A stretch of 64,000 bases of DNA from Clostridiales bacterium (GTDB lineage: Bacteria; Bacillota; Clostridia; Lachnospirales; Lachnospiraceae). The notes beneath the pieces were generated by a model. It had not been told where the DNA came from and ran no database searches. It saw only the letters and a program-made list of their open reading frames with translations. The stretch covers positions 1 through 64,000 of the forward strand of contig JAQXKO010000024.1 in NCBI GenBank assembly GCA_029010495.1, given 5' to 3'. Made by a program: the position numbers and the translations under genes. Numbering within the stretch: the stretch's first letter is position 1; every line of letters begins with the position of its first letter. Positions 8,776 through 16,998 of the stretch are shown here, in pieces.

Positions 8776-10377
8776 TTACAGATGCTTTAATTCTTCAATC
8801 AAATCACCCGGTATTACACTTTGCATATTTGTCTTCTCCGCTGCTTTCTTTCCGACAAATCCATGTACATGGCAGGCCAGGCATGCCGCTTCAAAGCATT
8901 CATAATGCTGGGCAATATACGCCCCGATAATACCTGACAATACATCACCGCTTCCGGCGACACTAAGTGCATTACAGCCAACATTATTTATGTGCATCCG
9001 TCCTTTTGTAACCACAATTGAATGTGCATCTTTTAATACAAATACAGCTTTGGAGTATTCCCTTATGGTAACTGCTACATCATAAAGACTTGCAAGCTTA
9101 TCCATATTAATTTTTAATAGCCCTGACAGCTCCTTTTTATGGGGAGTAAGGATACTTTTCTCAGGTAAAATACTGTTAAGCATATTAATACGTTCAATCG
9201 TGTCAATGATACCTCTTTCGTCAAGCAGCTCTGCAATAATATTTATTGCATCTGCATCAAATACAAATGAAGCATCTGAATCTCTGAAATTATCAAGAAT
9301 ATATTTGATTTTATGAACAGCACGGTCGTTTTTTGAAATACCCGGTCCTATCACAAAGGCATTATAATTATTGTCATTTATTTCTTTATAGTTATTATTT
9401 AATACTGCCTCGGGAAGCCTTACTGCAAGTATGTCAGTAACCTTTTCATCAGATGAAAGACATACATAGCCTACTCCCATTCTATATGCAGCCTCAGTAC
9501 ACAGTAAAGCAGCTCCGGGCATCCTTTCACACCCTGCAATTACGCAAAGCCTGCCATATGTACCTTTATTTGAATCCTCATATCGTGGCGGAATCAAATC
9601 ATTAATTACATCATTTTCATCCCAAGTTGTAATATAATCGCCCTGTTCCTTAATTTCTTCAAAAAATCTGTTGTCAAAATTTATATATATGATAATTACT
9701 TCCCCGCAATATTTCTTTCCGGGATATATTAAATGGCATGGTTTTTTATAATTAAATGTAATTGTATGTGACGCTTTTACCGCCGCTCCCATGGCAAGTC
9801 CGTTATCCGTGTTAATTCCGCTCGGAACATCAACAGAAAGCACAAATGTTTTTTCATTGTCCTCCGACAAAGAATTAATTTTTAAAATAATATTTTTATA
9901 CAGACCGGTTACCTCTCTATTAAGGCCTATACCGAATAATGCATCAACTATCAGATCATAATAACCCGTAATATAAGCTTCATAATCCTCCCCAAGAACA
10001 ATAACCTTACCGCCGCGTGCAATAATATAAAATATCATATTATAATTATCATCACTTACATGCTCTTTTATCTCTTGCAGGATTTCAATACTGTCAATCA
10101 TGTAAGTCTGTTTTGTATCTCCCGTCACAAGAAATATTTCAACAGTAATGTCTTTGTTTTCAGAAAGGTGTCTTCCGATGACAAGTCCATCTCCCCCATT
10201 GTTGCCCTTTCCGCAGACAACGGCAATCCTGCCGCCTTTTTTTATAAATCTGTCTGAAATTTCCTTTGCCGCAAGTGTACCGGCCTGCTCCATTAACATT
10301 ATTCCGGGAAAGCATGAAATTCCGATTGTCATATTTTCAACACATCTTACTGATTTTGCATCTAATATATATTGCAT
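8776..10377 (-). CDS. nnr: Bifunctional NAD(P)H-hydrate epimerase / ADP-dependent dehydratase
   Basis: Repairs damaged NADHX and NADPHX. The N-terminal YjeF epimerase domain (about residues 1-225) shows AVVCGKGNNGGDGLVIGRHL and VDALFGIGLNR; the C-terminal ribokinase-like dehydratase domain (about 235-533) shows YGRLCVIAGCERMPGAALL, VIGPGIS, ILTPHKKEL and the catalytic NALSVAGSGDVLSG. The 533-residue length fits the fused form. It starts a minus-strand run that continues into mazF, the CBS gene, rlmH and the phosphatase; spacing permits co-transcription but no promoter was pinned down. Confidence 0.95.
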   Translation of the reverse strand: MQYILDAKSVRCVENMTIGISCFPGIMLMEQAGTLAAKEISDRFIKKGGRIAVVCGKGNNGGDGLVIGRHLSENKDITVEIFLVTGDTKQTYMIDSIEILQEIKEHVSDDNYNMIFYIIARGGKVIVLGEDYEAYITGYYDLIVDALFGIGLNREVTGLYKNIILKINSLSEDNEKTFVLSVDVPSGINTDNGLAMGAAVKASHTITFNYKKPCHLIYPGKKYCGEVIIIYINFDNRFFEEIKEQGDYITTWDENDVINDLIPPRYEDSNKGTYGRLCVIAGCERMPGAALLCTEAAYRMGVGYVCLSSDEKVTDILAVRLPEAVLNNNYKEINDNNYNAFVIGPGISKNDRAVHKIKYILDNFRDSDASFVFDADAINIIAELLDERGIIDTIERINMLNSILPEKSILTPHKKELSGLLKINMDKLASLYDVAVTIREYSKAVFVLKDAHSIVVTKGRMHINNVGCNALSVAGSGDVLSGIIGAYIAQHYECFEAACLACHVHGFVGKKAAEKTNMQSVIPGDLIEELKHL

Positions 10378-10464
10378 AATTCCTCCCCAATAATTTAATA
10401 ATCTATTATGTATAATATAACGTATTTCAATTTATTGTCAAGAATAACGACAGTCAATCATTAC

Positions 10465-10494
10465 TTGACTATAATGTAATTACTGTGATAAAAT
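10465..10494 (+). promoter_or_regulatory. Probable promoter of the ABC-F gene
   Basis: TTGACT, 18-base spacer, TAAAAT. This leaves a leader of about 100 bases. Leaders of antibiotic-responsive ABC-F genes can carry attenuators, but I see no terminator hairpin in this one. Confidence 0.45.
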
Positions 10495-10600
10495 TATTAA
10501 GTTATGTTTATAAATATCAGGCATCAGAGTTATATTAATCAAACGATACAAATATGATTTTGAACCTTATTGATAATTAAAATACTTTTTGAGGATTAAT

Positions 10601-12511
10601 ATGATTTTACAGGTTTCACAAATTGATAAAAGCTATGGTACTGACGTAATACTCAAGGATGTTTCCTTTCATATTGAAGAACGTGAAAAGGCAGCTCTTA
10701 TCGGAATAAACGGTGCAGGCAAATCAACACTTTTTAAAATTATTGCAGGTGAAGAAGAACCTGACAGCGGTATCGTCATTAAGGGCAGCGACAGAACTAT
10801 CGGATATCTTGCCCAGCATCAGGAATTCGGCAGCGACAATACCATATATGATGAAATACTGCTTATGAAAAAGGATATTCTTGACCTTGAAAATAAAATG
10901 CGCATACTTGAAAAGAAAATGCAGCATGCAACCGGCTCCGAACTTGAACAGCTTATGAAAGAATATACGGATGCAGACCACGCATATGAGCTCGGCAACG
11001 GGTATGCCTACAAAAGTGAAGTCGTGGGCGTATTAAAGGGTCTCGGGTTTTCAGAGGATGATTTTTCAAAGAAAGTAAACACATTATCCGGCGGTCAGAA
11101 AACACGTGTGGCACTTGCAAGGCTTTTGTTATCAAAGCCTGACATTATCCTCCTTGACGAGCCGACAAATCATCTTGACCTTCCATCAATAAATTGGCTT
11201 GAAGCGTATCTGTCCTCTTATAACGGAGCAGTTCTTATAATAGCCCATGACAGATACTTTATTAATAAAATTGTCACTAAAATAATTGAGCTTGAACGTG
11301 GCAGGGCGACTGTCTTTATGGGTAATTATGATGATTATTCTACCAAAAAAGCCGAGCTGTTTCATGCTATGCTCAATGCATATTACAAGCAGCAGGAAGA
11401 AATCAGGCACCAGCAGGAGGTAATAACCAGGCTTAAATCATTTAACCGTGAAAAATCAATCAAACGCGCCGAGAGCCGCGAAAAAATGCTTGAAAAAATT
11501 GAGATAATAGATAAACCTCTCGGTGAAGAAAAGTCTCTTTCATTCAAGCTTACGCCTTCCGTAACAAGCGGTAATGATGTCCTCACAATCAAAGGTCTGT
11601 CAAAAGCCTTCGACAACAACATTCTTTTTGAGAATTTTGATTTTCTGTTAAAACGAGGTGAAAAGGTTGCTATTATAGGAGGTAACGGAACCGGCAAAAC
11701 CACGCTGTTAAAAATCCTGCGCGGTATCTGCCCTCCTACCTCAGGTGAATTCAAATACGGTTCCCAGGTTTATACAGGATATTATGACCAGGAGCAGCAG
11801 GAGCTTAATCCTGACAAAACAATTTTTGATGAAATACATGACGAATATCCTCTTATGGATAATACAAAGGTCAGAAATACACTTGCTGCCTTTTTATTTA
11901 CGGGCGACGACGTCTTTAAGCTTATAAAAGATCTGAGCGGCGGTGAAAGGGGACGTGTTTCACTTGCAAAACTGATGCTTGGTAATTCCAATCTTCTGCT
12001 TCTTGATGAACCTACAAACCACCTTGATATCAGCAGTAAGGAAATACTTGAGGAAGCCGTTAATTCCTATGAAGGAACCGTATTATATGTATCACATGAC
12101 AGATATTTTATTAATAAAACGGCTACGCGTGTAATTGATCTTGTAAACAAAAGATTTATTTCTTATGACGGTAATTATGATTATTACCTTAATAAAAAAG
12201 ATATTGTCATGAATAATATCTTTGGCAGCAATACTAATCCGAATGTTACAAAAGAACCCGAATCGGAAGCCAAGCTTGACTGGTCCAGACAAAAAGAGCT
12301 TGAAGCTGCCAGGAGAAAAGTCGCAAACAGGGTTAAGAAGCTTGAAGAAGAAATTTCACGATGTGAAACACGTATTGCCATGATTGAGGAAGAAATGAGC
12401 AATCCCGCAATTCAGAGTAATGCTTACGAGCTTACAAAGCTTTGTAACGAGCAGGAAGAACTTAATGAAAAGCTTATGGAATATATGGAAGAATGGGACA
12501 GTCTTTTGTAA
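10601..12511 (+). CDS. ABC-F family ATPase (ribosome-associated)
   Basis: A 636-residue protein with two ABC ATPase domains and no membrane segments. Domain 1 has Walker A GINGAGKST, signature LSGGQKTRVALARL and DEPTNHLDL; domain 2 has GGNGTGKTT, LSGGERGRVSLAKL and DEPTNHLDI. The interdomain linker (about residues 240-310) is charged and helical, and the last 80 residues (EAARRKVANRVKKLEEEI onward) form a predicted coiled coil. ABC-F proteins act on the ribosomal E site; some are housekeeping factors and some give antibiotic protection, and the sequence alone does not separate these. The start at 10601 follows GAGGA; a Met four codons earlier does not. Confidence 0.93.
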   Translation: MILQVSQIDKSYGTDVILKDVSFHIEEREKAALIGINGAGKSTLFKIIAGEEEPDSGIVIKGSDRTIGYLAQHQEFGSDNTIYDEILLMKKDILDLENKMRILEKKMQHATGSELEQLMKEYTDADHAYELGNGYAYKSEVVGVLKGLGFSEDDFSKKVNTLSGGQKTRVALARLLLSKPDIILLDEPTNHLDLPSINWLEAYLSSYNGAVLIIAHDRYFINKIVTKIIELERGRATVFMGNYDDYSTKKAELFHAMLNAYYKQQEEIRHQQEVITRLKSFNREKSIKRAESREKMLEKIEIIDKPLGEEKSLSFKLTPSVTSGNDVLTIKGLSKAFDNNILFENFDFLLKRGEKVAIIGGNGTGKTTLLKILRGICPPTSGEFKYGSQVYTGYYDQEQQELNPDKTIFDEIHDEYPLMDNTKVRNTLAAFLFTGDDVFKLIKDLSGGERGRVSLAKLMLGNSNLLLLDEPTNHLDISSKEILEEAVNSYEGTVLYVSHDRYFINKTATRVIDLVNKRFISYDGNYDYYLNKKDIVMNNIFGSNTNPNVTKEPESEAKLDWSRQKELEAARRKVANRVKKLEEEISRCETRIAMIEEEMSNPAIQSNAYELTKLCNEQEELNEKLMEYMEEWDSLL

Positions 12512-12594
12512 AGGCAAGCATTCTCAAAGCCGGCGATAATTATAAATAAAATACATCAGGATTTATTCAGCAATTTATTTAACTGCGTAAAACA

Positions 12595-12628
12595 AAAAAG
12601 CAAACATCACATAAGATGTTTGCTTTTT
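12595..12628. terminator. Bidirectional terminator (ABC-F / gntR)
   Basis: 14-bp stem AAAAAGCAAACATC / GATGTTTGCTTTTT with a 6-base loop, between convergent genes. Confidence 0.88.
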
Positions 12629-12692
12629 ACTATATAAAGCTTATAATCAATACTTCTAAATTTGAATCAACTGTTATAAAGAATGATAAAGG

Positions 12693-13373
12693 TTACTTCT
12701 GTTCATCACCAAGAAAACCACGGAGCCTCAAATTATAAATTGTTGTCATAATATGCTCGGTTGATAATCTTTCAGCCAGCTCCTCATCACGATTATTAAT
12801 AGCCTCAAGAATGGACTTGTGCTCATTGATAGCCGCAATTGCACGTTCCGAGCGTGATAATGTCTGCCTGCGTACACTTTCTACATACTGATGGAAATCG
12901 CGCAGAATATGACGAAGCATTTTACTGCCGCAGGCATTGTAAAGCGTCTCATGAAACTTTGAATCAAGCTCAGCCATCTGTTCATACCTGTTTTTTGTTG
13001 CATTAAACTCTGCCAGGCAAACTATTTCCTCAAGACTTTGGAGCTCTGCCTCAGTTGCATGGCGGCATGCCCATTTTGCGCATAATCCCTCAAGATATGA
13101 GCGAATCACATAAATATCATGAATATCGGTAGGTGTAATACCTGTTACATAAGCTCCTTTATTGGGTATGATTGTAATAAGTCCTTCAAGCTCAAGCTGA
13201 CGGAGTGCCTCTCTGACAGGAGTACGGCTAACCCCCATGGACTCTCCGATCTGTGTTTCCTTAAGCTCCTCGTTAACACTGTATTTCCCGGACAAAATAT
13301 CGTCACGAAGCTGTGAAAACACTTTGTCTCTGAGCGGAAGCTTTTCATCCTTAGAATTATCAAGTGAACTCAT
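12693..13373 (-). CDS. GntR-family transcriptional regulator, FadR subfamily
   Basis: A 226-residue DNA-binding regulator. The N-terminal winged helix (about residues 12-80) contains LRDKVFSQLRDDILSGKY and the recognition-helix region GVSRTPVREALRQLELEGLI. The C-terminal all-helical FCD ligand domain (about 90-215) carries the metal- or acid-binding residues in DSKFHETLY and later in EHKSILEAI and EHIMTTI. Ligands of FCD regulators are usually small organic acids. The start at 13373 follows GAGGAAATAAT; upstream Mets lack this. A GntR-like palindrome lies at the aconitase promoter (49053), a possible distant target. Confidence 0.92.
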   Translation of the reverse strand: MSSLDNSKDEKLPLRDKVFSQLRDDILSGKYSVNEELKETQIGESMGVSRTPVREALRQLELEGLITIIPNKGAYVTGITPTDIHDIYVIRSYLEGLCAKWACRHATEAELQSLEEIVCLAEFNATKNRYEQMAELDSKFHETLYNACGSKMLRHILRDFHQYVESVRRQTLSRSERAIAAINEHKSILEAINNRDEELAERLSTEHIMTTIYNLRLRGFLGDEQK

Positions 13374-13432
13374 ATTATTTCCTCTTTTCAAAAAAATCAA
13401 ACCAATCTGTAAAGTTATATGATGTCGAATAA

Positions 13433-13957
13433 TCAATATCCCTCTACAAGCTCCACATTGCCTGTTTTAAGGCTTTTCTGCACATCAATGGTTCGTTGAT
13501 TGGATGAGCCCTTAAACTTCAAATTGAGGTTTTTAAGCTCCTCTACAAACCTTCCGTCAATTATAACATCAGTAAGCTTTAGGATTTCCTCTGTTTCGGG
13601 AATATTTCCAACCATTTCTCCGATTATCTCCCTGTCAAAAAGATAACCCGTAAAAATCCATATGCTCTTTGACGGAAGCTCCTTTTTAATACGCCTGAGC
13701 AGCGGAAGTATACCCTTTTGATTTACCGGTTCAAAAGGCTCTCCGCCAAGCAGTGTAAATCCGTTTACATATTCCGGCATAAGTGAAGTGATAATATCGT
13801 CAATCTGCCTGTCTGTAAAAGGCTCGCCATAATTAAAATCCCAGGTTTTGGCATTGAAGCAGTTTTTACAATGATGAGTACAGCCGCTTACAAATAGCGA
13901 GGTACGTATACCCGGACCGTTTGCAACATCAAAATATTTAATTTCTCCGTAATTCAT
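13433..13957 (-). CDS. nrdG: Anaerobic ribonucleotide reductase activating protein
   Basis: Radical SAM enzyme that installs the glycyl radical on NrdD. The 174-residue length is standard, and the cluster-binding CTHHCKNC (CxxxCxxC at residues 26, 30, 33) is visible, followed by LLGGEPF. It marks an anaerobic lifestyle. NrdD is not adjacent: the next gene downstream is the GntR regulator, 59 bases on, and the region upstream is a spacer and the divergent Cys-rich gene. Confidence 0.93.
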   Translation of the reverse strand: MNYGEIKYFDVANGPGIRTSLFVSGCTHHCKNCFNAKTWDFNYGEPFTDRQIDDIITSLMPEYVNGFTLLGGEPFEPVNQKGILPLLRRIKKELPSKSIWIFTGYLFDREIIGEMVGNIPETEEILKLTDVIIDGRFVEELKNLNLKFKGSSNQRTIDVQKSLKTGNVELVEGY

Positions 13958-14148
13958 ATTTTACTCCCGTTATCAACCAATATCTTATTGCTGCATTTTA
14001 AAAATATAATTACATAAATAATATGCACGATTTTAAAAAAGCATGATAAATTTCACATTGCACTTTCGTATACATGTATTCTTTTTTGCATTATAAATCA
14101 TTTTTCCAATAATTACAAGAACTCTTTGAAGATTTATAAAATTGTGTA

Positions 14149-14175
14149 ACATTTTATTTTTCCAGACATAATATA
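14149..14175 (+). promoter_or_regulatory. Possible SigK-like promoter of the Cys/Gly-rich gene
   Basis: AC, 16 bases, CATAATATA, which resembles the SigK consensus (AC, about 17 bases, CATAnnnTA). The A+T richness makes a chance match likely, and whether this organism sporulates is unknown. Confidence 0.2.
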
Positions 14176-14203
14176 CAATATAAAATAAAACGGAGAATAA
14201 ACA

Positions 14204-14419
14204 ATGGGTGAATGCTTAAGCGGATGTCAGAACGGAAGAAACGGTTTTTTAGGCGGATGCGGCAATAATTCATGTATCTGGATTCTTCTTATCCTCCTCT
14301 GCTGCGGTGGCAACGGCTTTGGTTGCGGCGACGACTGCTGTTCAATCATTTGGATATTATTAATCCTCTGCTTCTGCGGTAACGGATGTGGTAACCAGGG
14401 ATGTGGCTGCGGCTGTTAA
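14204..14419 (+). CDS. Cys/Gly-rich small protein of unknown function
   Basis: A 71-residue protein with about 15 Cys and 18 Gly, starting after GGAGAATAAACA. It is built from two similar units, each a Cys/Gly/Asn loop followed by a short hydrophobic helix: GCGNNSCIWILLILLCC, then CGDDCCSIIWILLILCFC, with a CGCGC end. The hydrophobic cores are about nine residues, too short to span a membrane alone. Similar small proteins are found in Lachnospiraceae and some are annotated as chorion-like high-cysteine proteins; I know of no proven role. The architecture loosely recalls small spore-surface proteins. It is monocistronic with its own terminator. Confidence 0.75.
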   Translation: MGECLSGCQNGRNGFLGGCGNNSCIWILLILLCCGGNGFGCGDDCCSIIWILLILCFCGNGCGNQGCGCGC

Positions 14420-14484
14420 TTTCTGATAAATGGGTAACCGGGCAGACCGGCAGATATCGGGTCACAGGTTAATCCATAATATTA

Positions 14485-14508
14485 ATGCCCACCTGAACAG
14501 GTGGGCAT
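14485..14508 (+). terminator. Terminator after the Cys/Gly-rich gene
   Basis: Stem ATGCCCACCTG / CAGGTGGGCAT with a minimal loop, followed by ATTCTTTCACTTT, a weak T tract. It may also serve the convergent minus-strand genes. Confidence 0.65.
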
Positions 14509-14525
14509 ATTCTTTCACTTTATAA

Positions 14526-14834
14526 TTATCTGCATACGTTTTTTTTAATTGCTTTGTCCGGGTCACTGACTATAAGCATTACGAGCCAGATAACGAGACC
14601 GAATGTAACAACTGATATTCCTAAAAATGAATCATTTATCATATCCTTCATAGCCGGAGTAAAATATGCACTCCGGAGCTCTATGTACTCTGCAACCGCA
14701 TCGCACATCCACATAATTGAAGCTCCCCAGTACATAAGCGTCAGAGTTCCGACTTTATACCTGTTTTCATTATCTTTAAAATACCATACCGCACTCGAAA
14801 TGACCGCAGCAATAACTGTAATAAGTAAAGTCAT
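14526..14834 (-). CDS. Unknown small membrane protein
   Basis: I do not recognise this 102-residue protein. Three hydrophobic segments are visible (about residues 1-18, 27-46 and 70-90), with a polar stretch (EYIELRSAYFTPAMKDM) between the second and third. The start has no strong ribosome binding site, and the gene lies 20 bases after the stop of the upstream membrane-protein gene, so the two are probably translated from one transcript. Both are acidic to neutral with Trp- and Met-rich helices, suggesting a small two-protein membrane assembly (inference). Confidence 0.65.
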   Translation of the reverse strand: MTLLITVIAAVISSAVWYFKDNENRYKVGTLTLMYWGASIMWMCDAVAEYIELRSAYFTPAMKDMINDSFLGISVVTFGLVIWLVMLIVSDPDKAIKKNVCR

Positions 14835-14854
14835 TTTTATTGAAGGCGCAATAA

Positions 14855-15253
14855 TTACGCTTTGGCCTCCTTCTCATATTTATTTCTGAGCTTTGAAGCC
14901 ACAACGGTAAATAATCCCCAGACCGAAGTAACAGCGACAGCCATTGAAACACCTACGGTAGACATTTCAGAAAACATTTCCATCATATCTTCCTTATTGC
15001 CCATTGCCGTAAGGAAAGGAAAGAACGGTTCAATCTCTCCATGCCATAAATGTTCAAATGCCAGTAAGGCAGAGCCACCCCATAACATTGCAGAAAGGCT
15101 CTTAAGCTTATCAGCCTTAGAATTTTTAAGTGTATTTTCATCAAATTTAACTTCTGTGTCAGCTGATAATTTTTTCTGTTCCTTTGATTTGATAATCCTT
15201 GATGCTGCTGTCACTGCAGCGGCTTCAATTCCCGGTATAATAAAACAAGCCAT
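14855..15253 (-). CDS. Unknown membrane protein, partner of the downstream gene
   Basis: A 132-residue protein with no family I can name. It has a hydrophobic N-terminus (ACFIIPGIEAAAVTAAS), a charged cytoplasmic-looking stretch (about residues 19-50), then two hydrophobic helices (LSAMLWGGSALLAFEHLW and MAVAVTSVWGLFTVVAS). The start at 15253 has GGAGG eight bases upstream; an alternative Met five codons earlier has a poorer site. The first gene of a two-gene unit with 14526-14834. Confidence 0.65.
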   Translation of the reverse strand: MACFIIPGIEAAAVTAASRIIKSKEQKKLSADTEVKFDENTLKNSKADKLKSLSAMLWGGSALLAFEHLWHGEIEPFFPFLTAMGNKEDMMEMFSEMSTVGVSMAVAVTSVWGLFTVVASKLRNKYEKEAKA

Positions 15254-15396
15254 TATGTTTTCCTCCATTATTTCCTGATACTTAAACTTATATAAATAAT
15301 TATATCAAAAGTACTGACAAGATACAAGTATTTAATAAAAGACCAATAATAATTCAGTAATTCGCTTTAATAATGTTATCATCCGAAAACTGTATG

Positions 15397-16020
15397 TTAC
15401 TGCTTCATCGGTCCATAACTTTTCATGGCAATATCAATAAGCTTTGCCATATTCTCTGAGTATAAATTACAGTCAAACTTATAGCTCTTATCATTTTTTC
15501 TCGGTTTTTCCGTTACGACCTTGTTGTAAAGTTTATCCATCTCACTCTTCTGACTGTTCCATACCTCAAGAAATTCCTGATTTTCATTTTTATCAAGCTT
15601 GTCAAAATACGCATCATATTTCGGACGTGCTTCATAATAAGCCTTCAGGCAAAGCAACGCCTTATCAATATCCTCCTCGTTGTATTCATTGCCGTCAATT
15701 TTCTTCTCGCCCTCAACATAGTTTTTAATGACAGAGAAGCAATCTATCCATATAGTATTTATATAGTTGCTTGCCCTGTCCTGAGGCGTAAATTCATCAT
15801 CTTCATATTGGGTCGGATCTAATATTTCTATCTCAAACTCCGTATTATCATTTTCAAAATCATCATTATTGTCCTCAATACCGTCATTAGGATTACCGCC
15901 TTGTACTGTCGGAGTTAACGGTTCCTGATTTTTTTCATCTTTTTTATTATCATTTTTTTTGCCGCACGCCACACACAGCAACGCAACAGTAATTAATAAT
16001 AATAAAACATTTTTCTTCAT
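15397..16020 (-). CDS. Unknown lipoprotein
   Basis: A 207-residue exported lipoprotein: MKKN, a hydrophobic signal core and lipobox CVAC with Cys at about residue 19. Residues 22-75 are a very acidic, Asn/Asp-rich low-complexity linker. Residues about 80-207 form a helical domain with conserved-looking Trp, Tyr and Lys (NTIWIDCFSVIKNYVEGEKK, LKAYYEARPKYDAYFDKL). I do not recognise the domain. It follows the membrane-tethered gene at 16054 by 33 bases and is the last gene of the three-gene unit headed by the PqqD-like protein. Confidence 0.7.
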   Translation of the reverse strand: MKKNVLLLLITVALLCVACGKKNDNKKDEKNQEPLTPTVQGGNPNDGIEDNNDDFENDNTEFEIEILDPTQYEDDEFTPQDRASNYINTIWIDCFSVIKNYVEGEKKIDGNEYNEEDIDKALLCLKAYYEARPKYDAYFDKLDKNENQEFLEVWNSQKSEMDKLYNKVVTEKPRKNDKSYKFDCNLYSENMAKLIDIAMKSYGPMKQ

Positions 16021-16053
16021 ATCCTGTTTCCTTTCTCAGAAATACGTCCGTTT

Positions 16054-16398
16054 TTATTTTCCAAGCCTGTATCTGTTGCCCTCTTTTACAAGCTGCCCCG
16101 TTTTTATCATATATTCAATCACGCTTTCACTGAATTTATCAGTGTCATTTACTGCGGCAACATTTCTTGAATAAAACAATTTTACCTTAATTCCGTCCTT
16201 AAAAAGGTTAATAATATCCTTTTTAGTAATGTAATCATGACTTTTCAAATATTTTAATACAATACCTGTACCTTTTGCCATTATCATATTGTTAAGGTCC
16301 TGTTCACTTCGCATCTGTTTGCTCAGCCCCCACATATATATGATAACCGTTACAAGCGCAAATGCAAGTATGCCGGCTACTATTTTCAAAAATCCCAT
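16054..16398 (-). CDS. Unknown membrane-tethered small protein with possible winged helix
   Basis: A 114-residue protein with one N-terminal membrane segment (about residues 3-24) and a soluble part of about 85 residues. The pattern LKYLKSHDYITKKDIINLFKDG, then SVIEYMIKTGQLVKEGNRYRLGK, resembles a small winged-helix fold (helix, turn, helix, then a strand-like wing), but this is inference. Its start shares one base with the stop of the PqqD-like gene, so the two are translationally coupled. Confidence 0.65.
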   Translation of the reverse strand: MGFLKIVAGILAFALVTVIIYMWGLSKQMRSEQDLNNMIMAKGTGIVLKYLKSHDYITKKDIINLFKDGIKVKLFYSRNVAAVNDTDKFSESVIEYMIKTGQLVKEGNRYRLGK

Positions 16399-16751
16399 TA
16401 ATTATTACCTCTGACTGTCACATATCCGTTTCTTTCAAGAATTTTTATATATCCGCAAAGTCTCTCATACAGTTTGTCCTTAGCACCGGGATACTTTTGT
16501 GCCAGTCTTTTGCCAATCTCATTGATATCAGTCCGGCCGTCAATCTGCTGCCAAACATAACTTCCGTATTCATCAAGCGATATAAAGCTAAAACGCGGCT
16601 TTTTGAAGAAAACCTGGGCTATTTTATTATAAAAGCCTTTATTTTCGACAGTAATTTCAACAAGATTTTTATCGTTAATGCTCCAGGGTTTATCTTTTGA
16701 ATGAGCCGGAATCAAATCGACATAATTAAGCTTATTCTTATTTTCCGTCAT
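16398..16751 (-). CDS. PqqD-like protein (orphan RiPP-recognition-type domain)
   Basis: A 117-residue protein whose central part, FISLDEYGSYVWQQIDGRTD then IGKRLAQKYPGA and LYERLCGYIKILERNGYV, fits the PqqD winged-helix family (RRE). In RiPP pathways such domains bind the leader of a precursor and hand it to a modifying enzyme. Here no maturase, precursor or exporter is in the operon; it is followed by a membrane-tethered small protein and a lipoprotein. Stand-alone PqqD-like proteins are common in Lachnospiraceae with unknown role. The promoter at 16821-16849 lies just upstream. Confidence 0.8.
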   Translation of the reverse strand: MTENKNKLNYVDLIPAHSKDKPWSINDKNLVEITVENKGFYNKIAQVFFKKPRFSFISLDEYGSYVWQQIDGRTDINEIGKRLAQKYPGAKDKLYERLCGYIKILERNGYVTVRGNN

Positions 16752-16820
16752 TTCATTATCTCACATTCATTTTTATTCAGACAGAATATTATTAATACCG
16801 TCTGTTTACACTTTATAAAT

Positions 16821-16849
16821 ATAATAACACATTTCACCGATAATTACAA
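16821..16849 (-). promoter_or_regulatory. Promoter for the PqqD-like operon
   Basis: On the minus strand TTGTAA, 17-base spacer, TATTAT, about 70 bases before the PqqD-like start. Confidence 0.5.
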
Positions 16850-16918
16850 ATAAATACATTTCACAAATTCATTTTTATATTATTATCAGACAATTCCCTG
16901 CTTTTATTACATTTTAAT

Positions 16919-16983
16919 AAAAAAAGCTGTCACATTATCCGGTATTATTACCATTAATGGTTACATACCTTAATGTGACAGCT
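16919..16983 (-). terminator. Terminator after the OPT transporter gene
   Basis: 13-bp stem AGCTGTCACATTA / TAATGTGACAGCT around a 33-base loop that holds a second palindrome (ACCATTAATGGT), followed on the minus strand by seven T. Confidence 0.82.
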
Positions 16984-16998
16984 ATCGTATTTACAATA

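Noticed and set aside
14204-16751. A RiPP pathway made of the Cys/Gly-rich protein, NrdG radical SAM and the PqqD-like protein
   Set aside because: NrdG is the ordinary reductase activator, the small gene is on the opposite strand, separate operons lie between, and no dedicated maturase or exporter is present.
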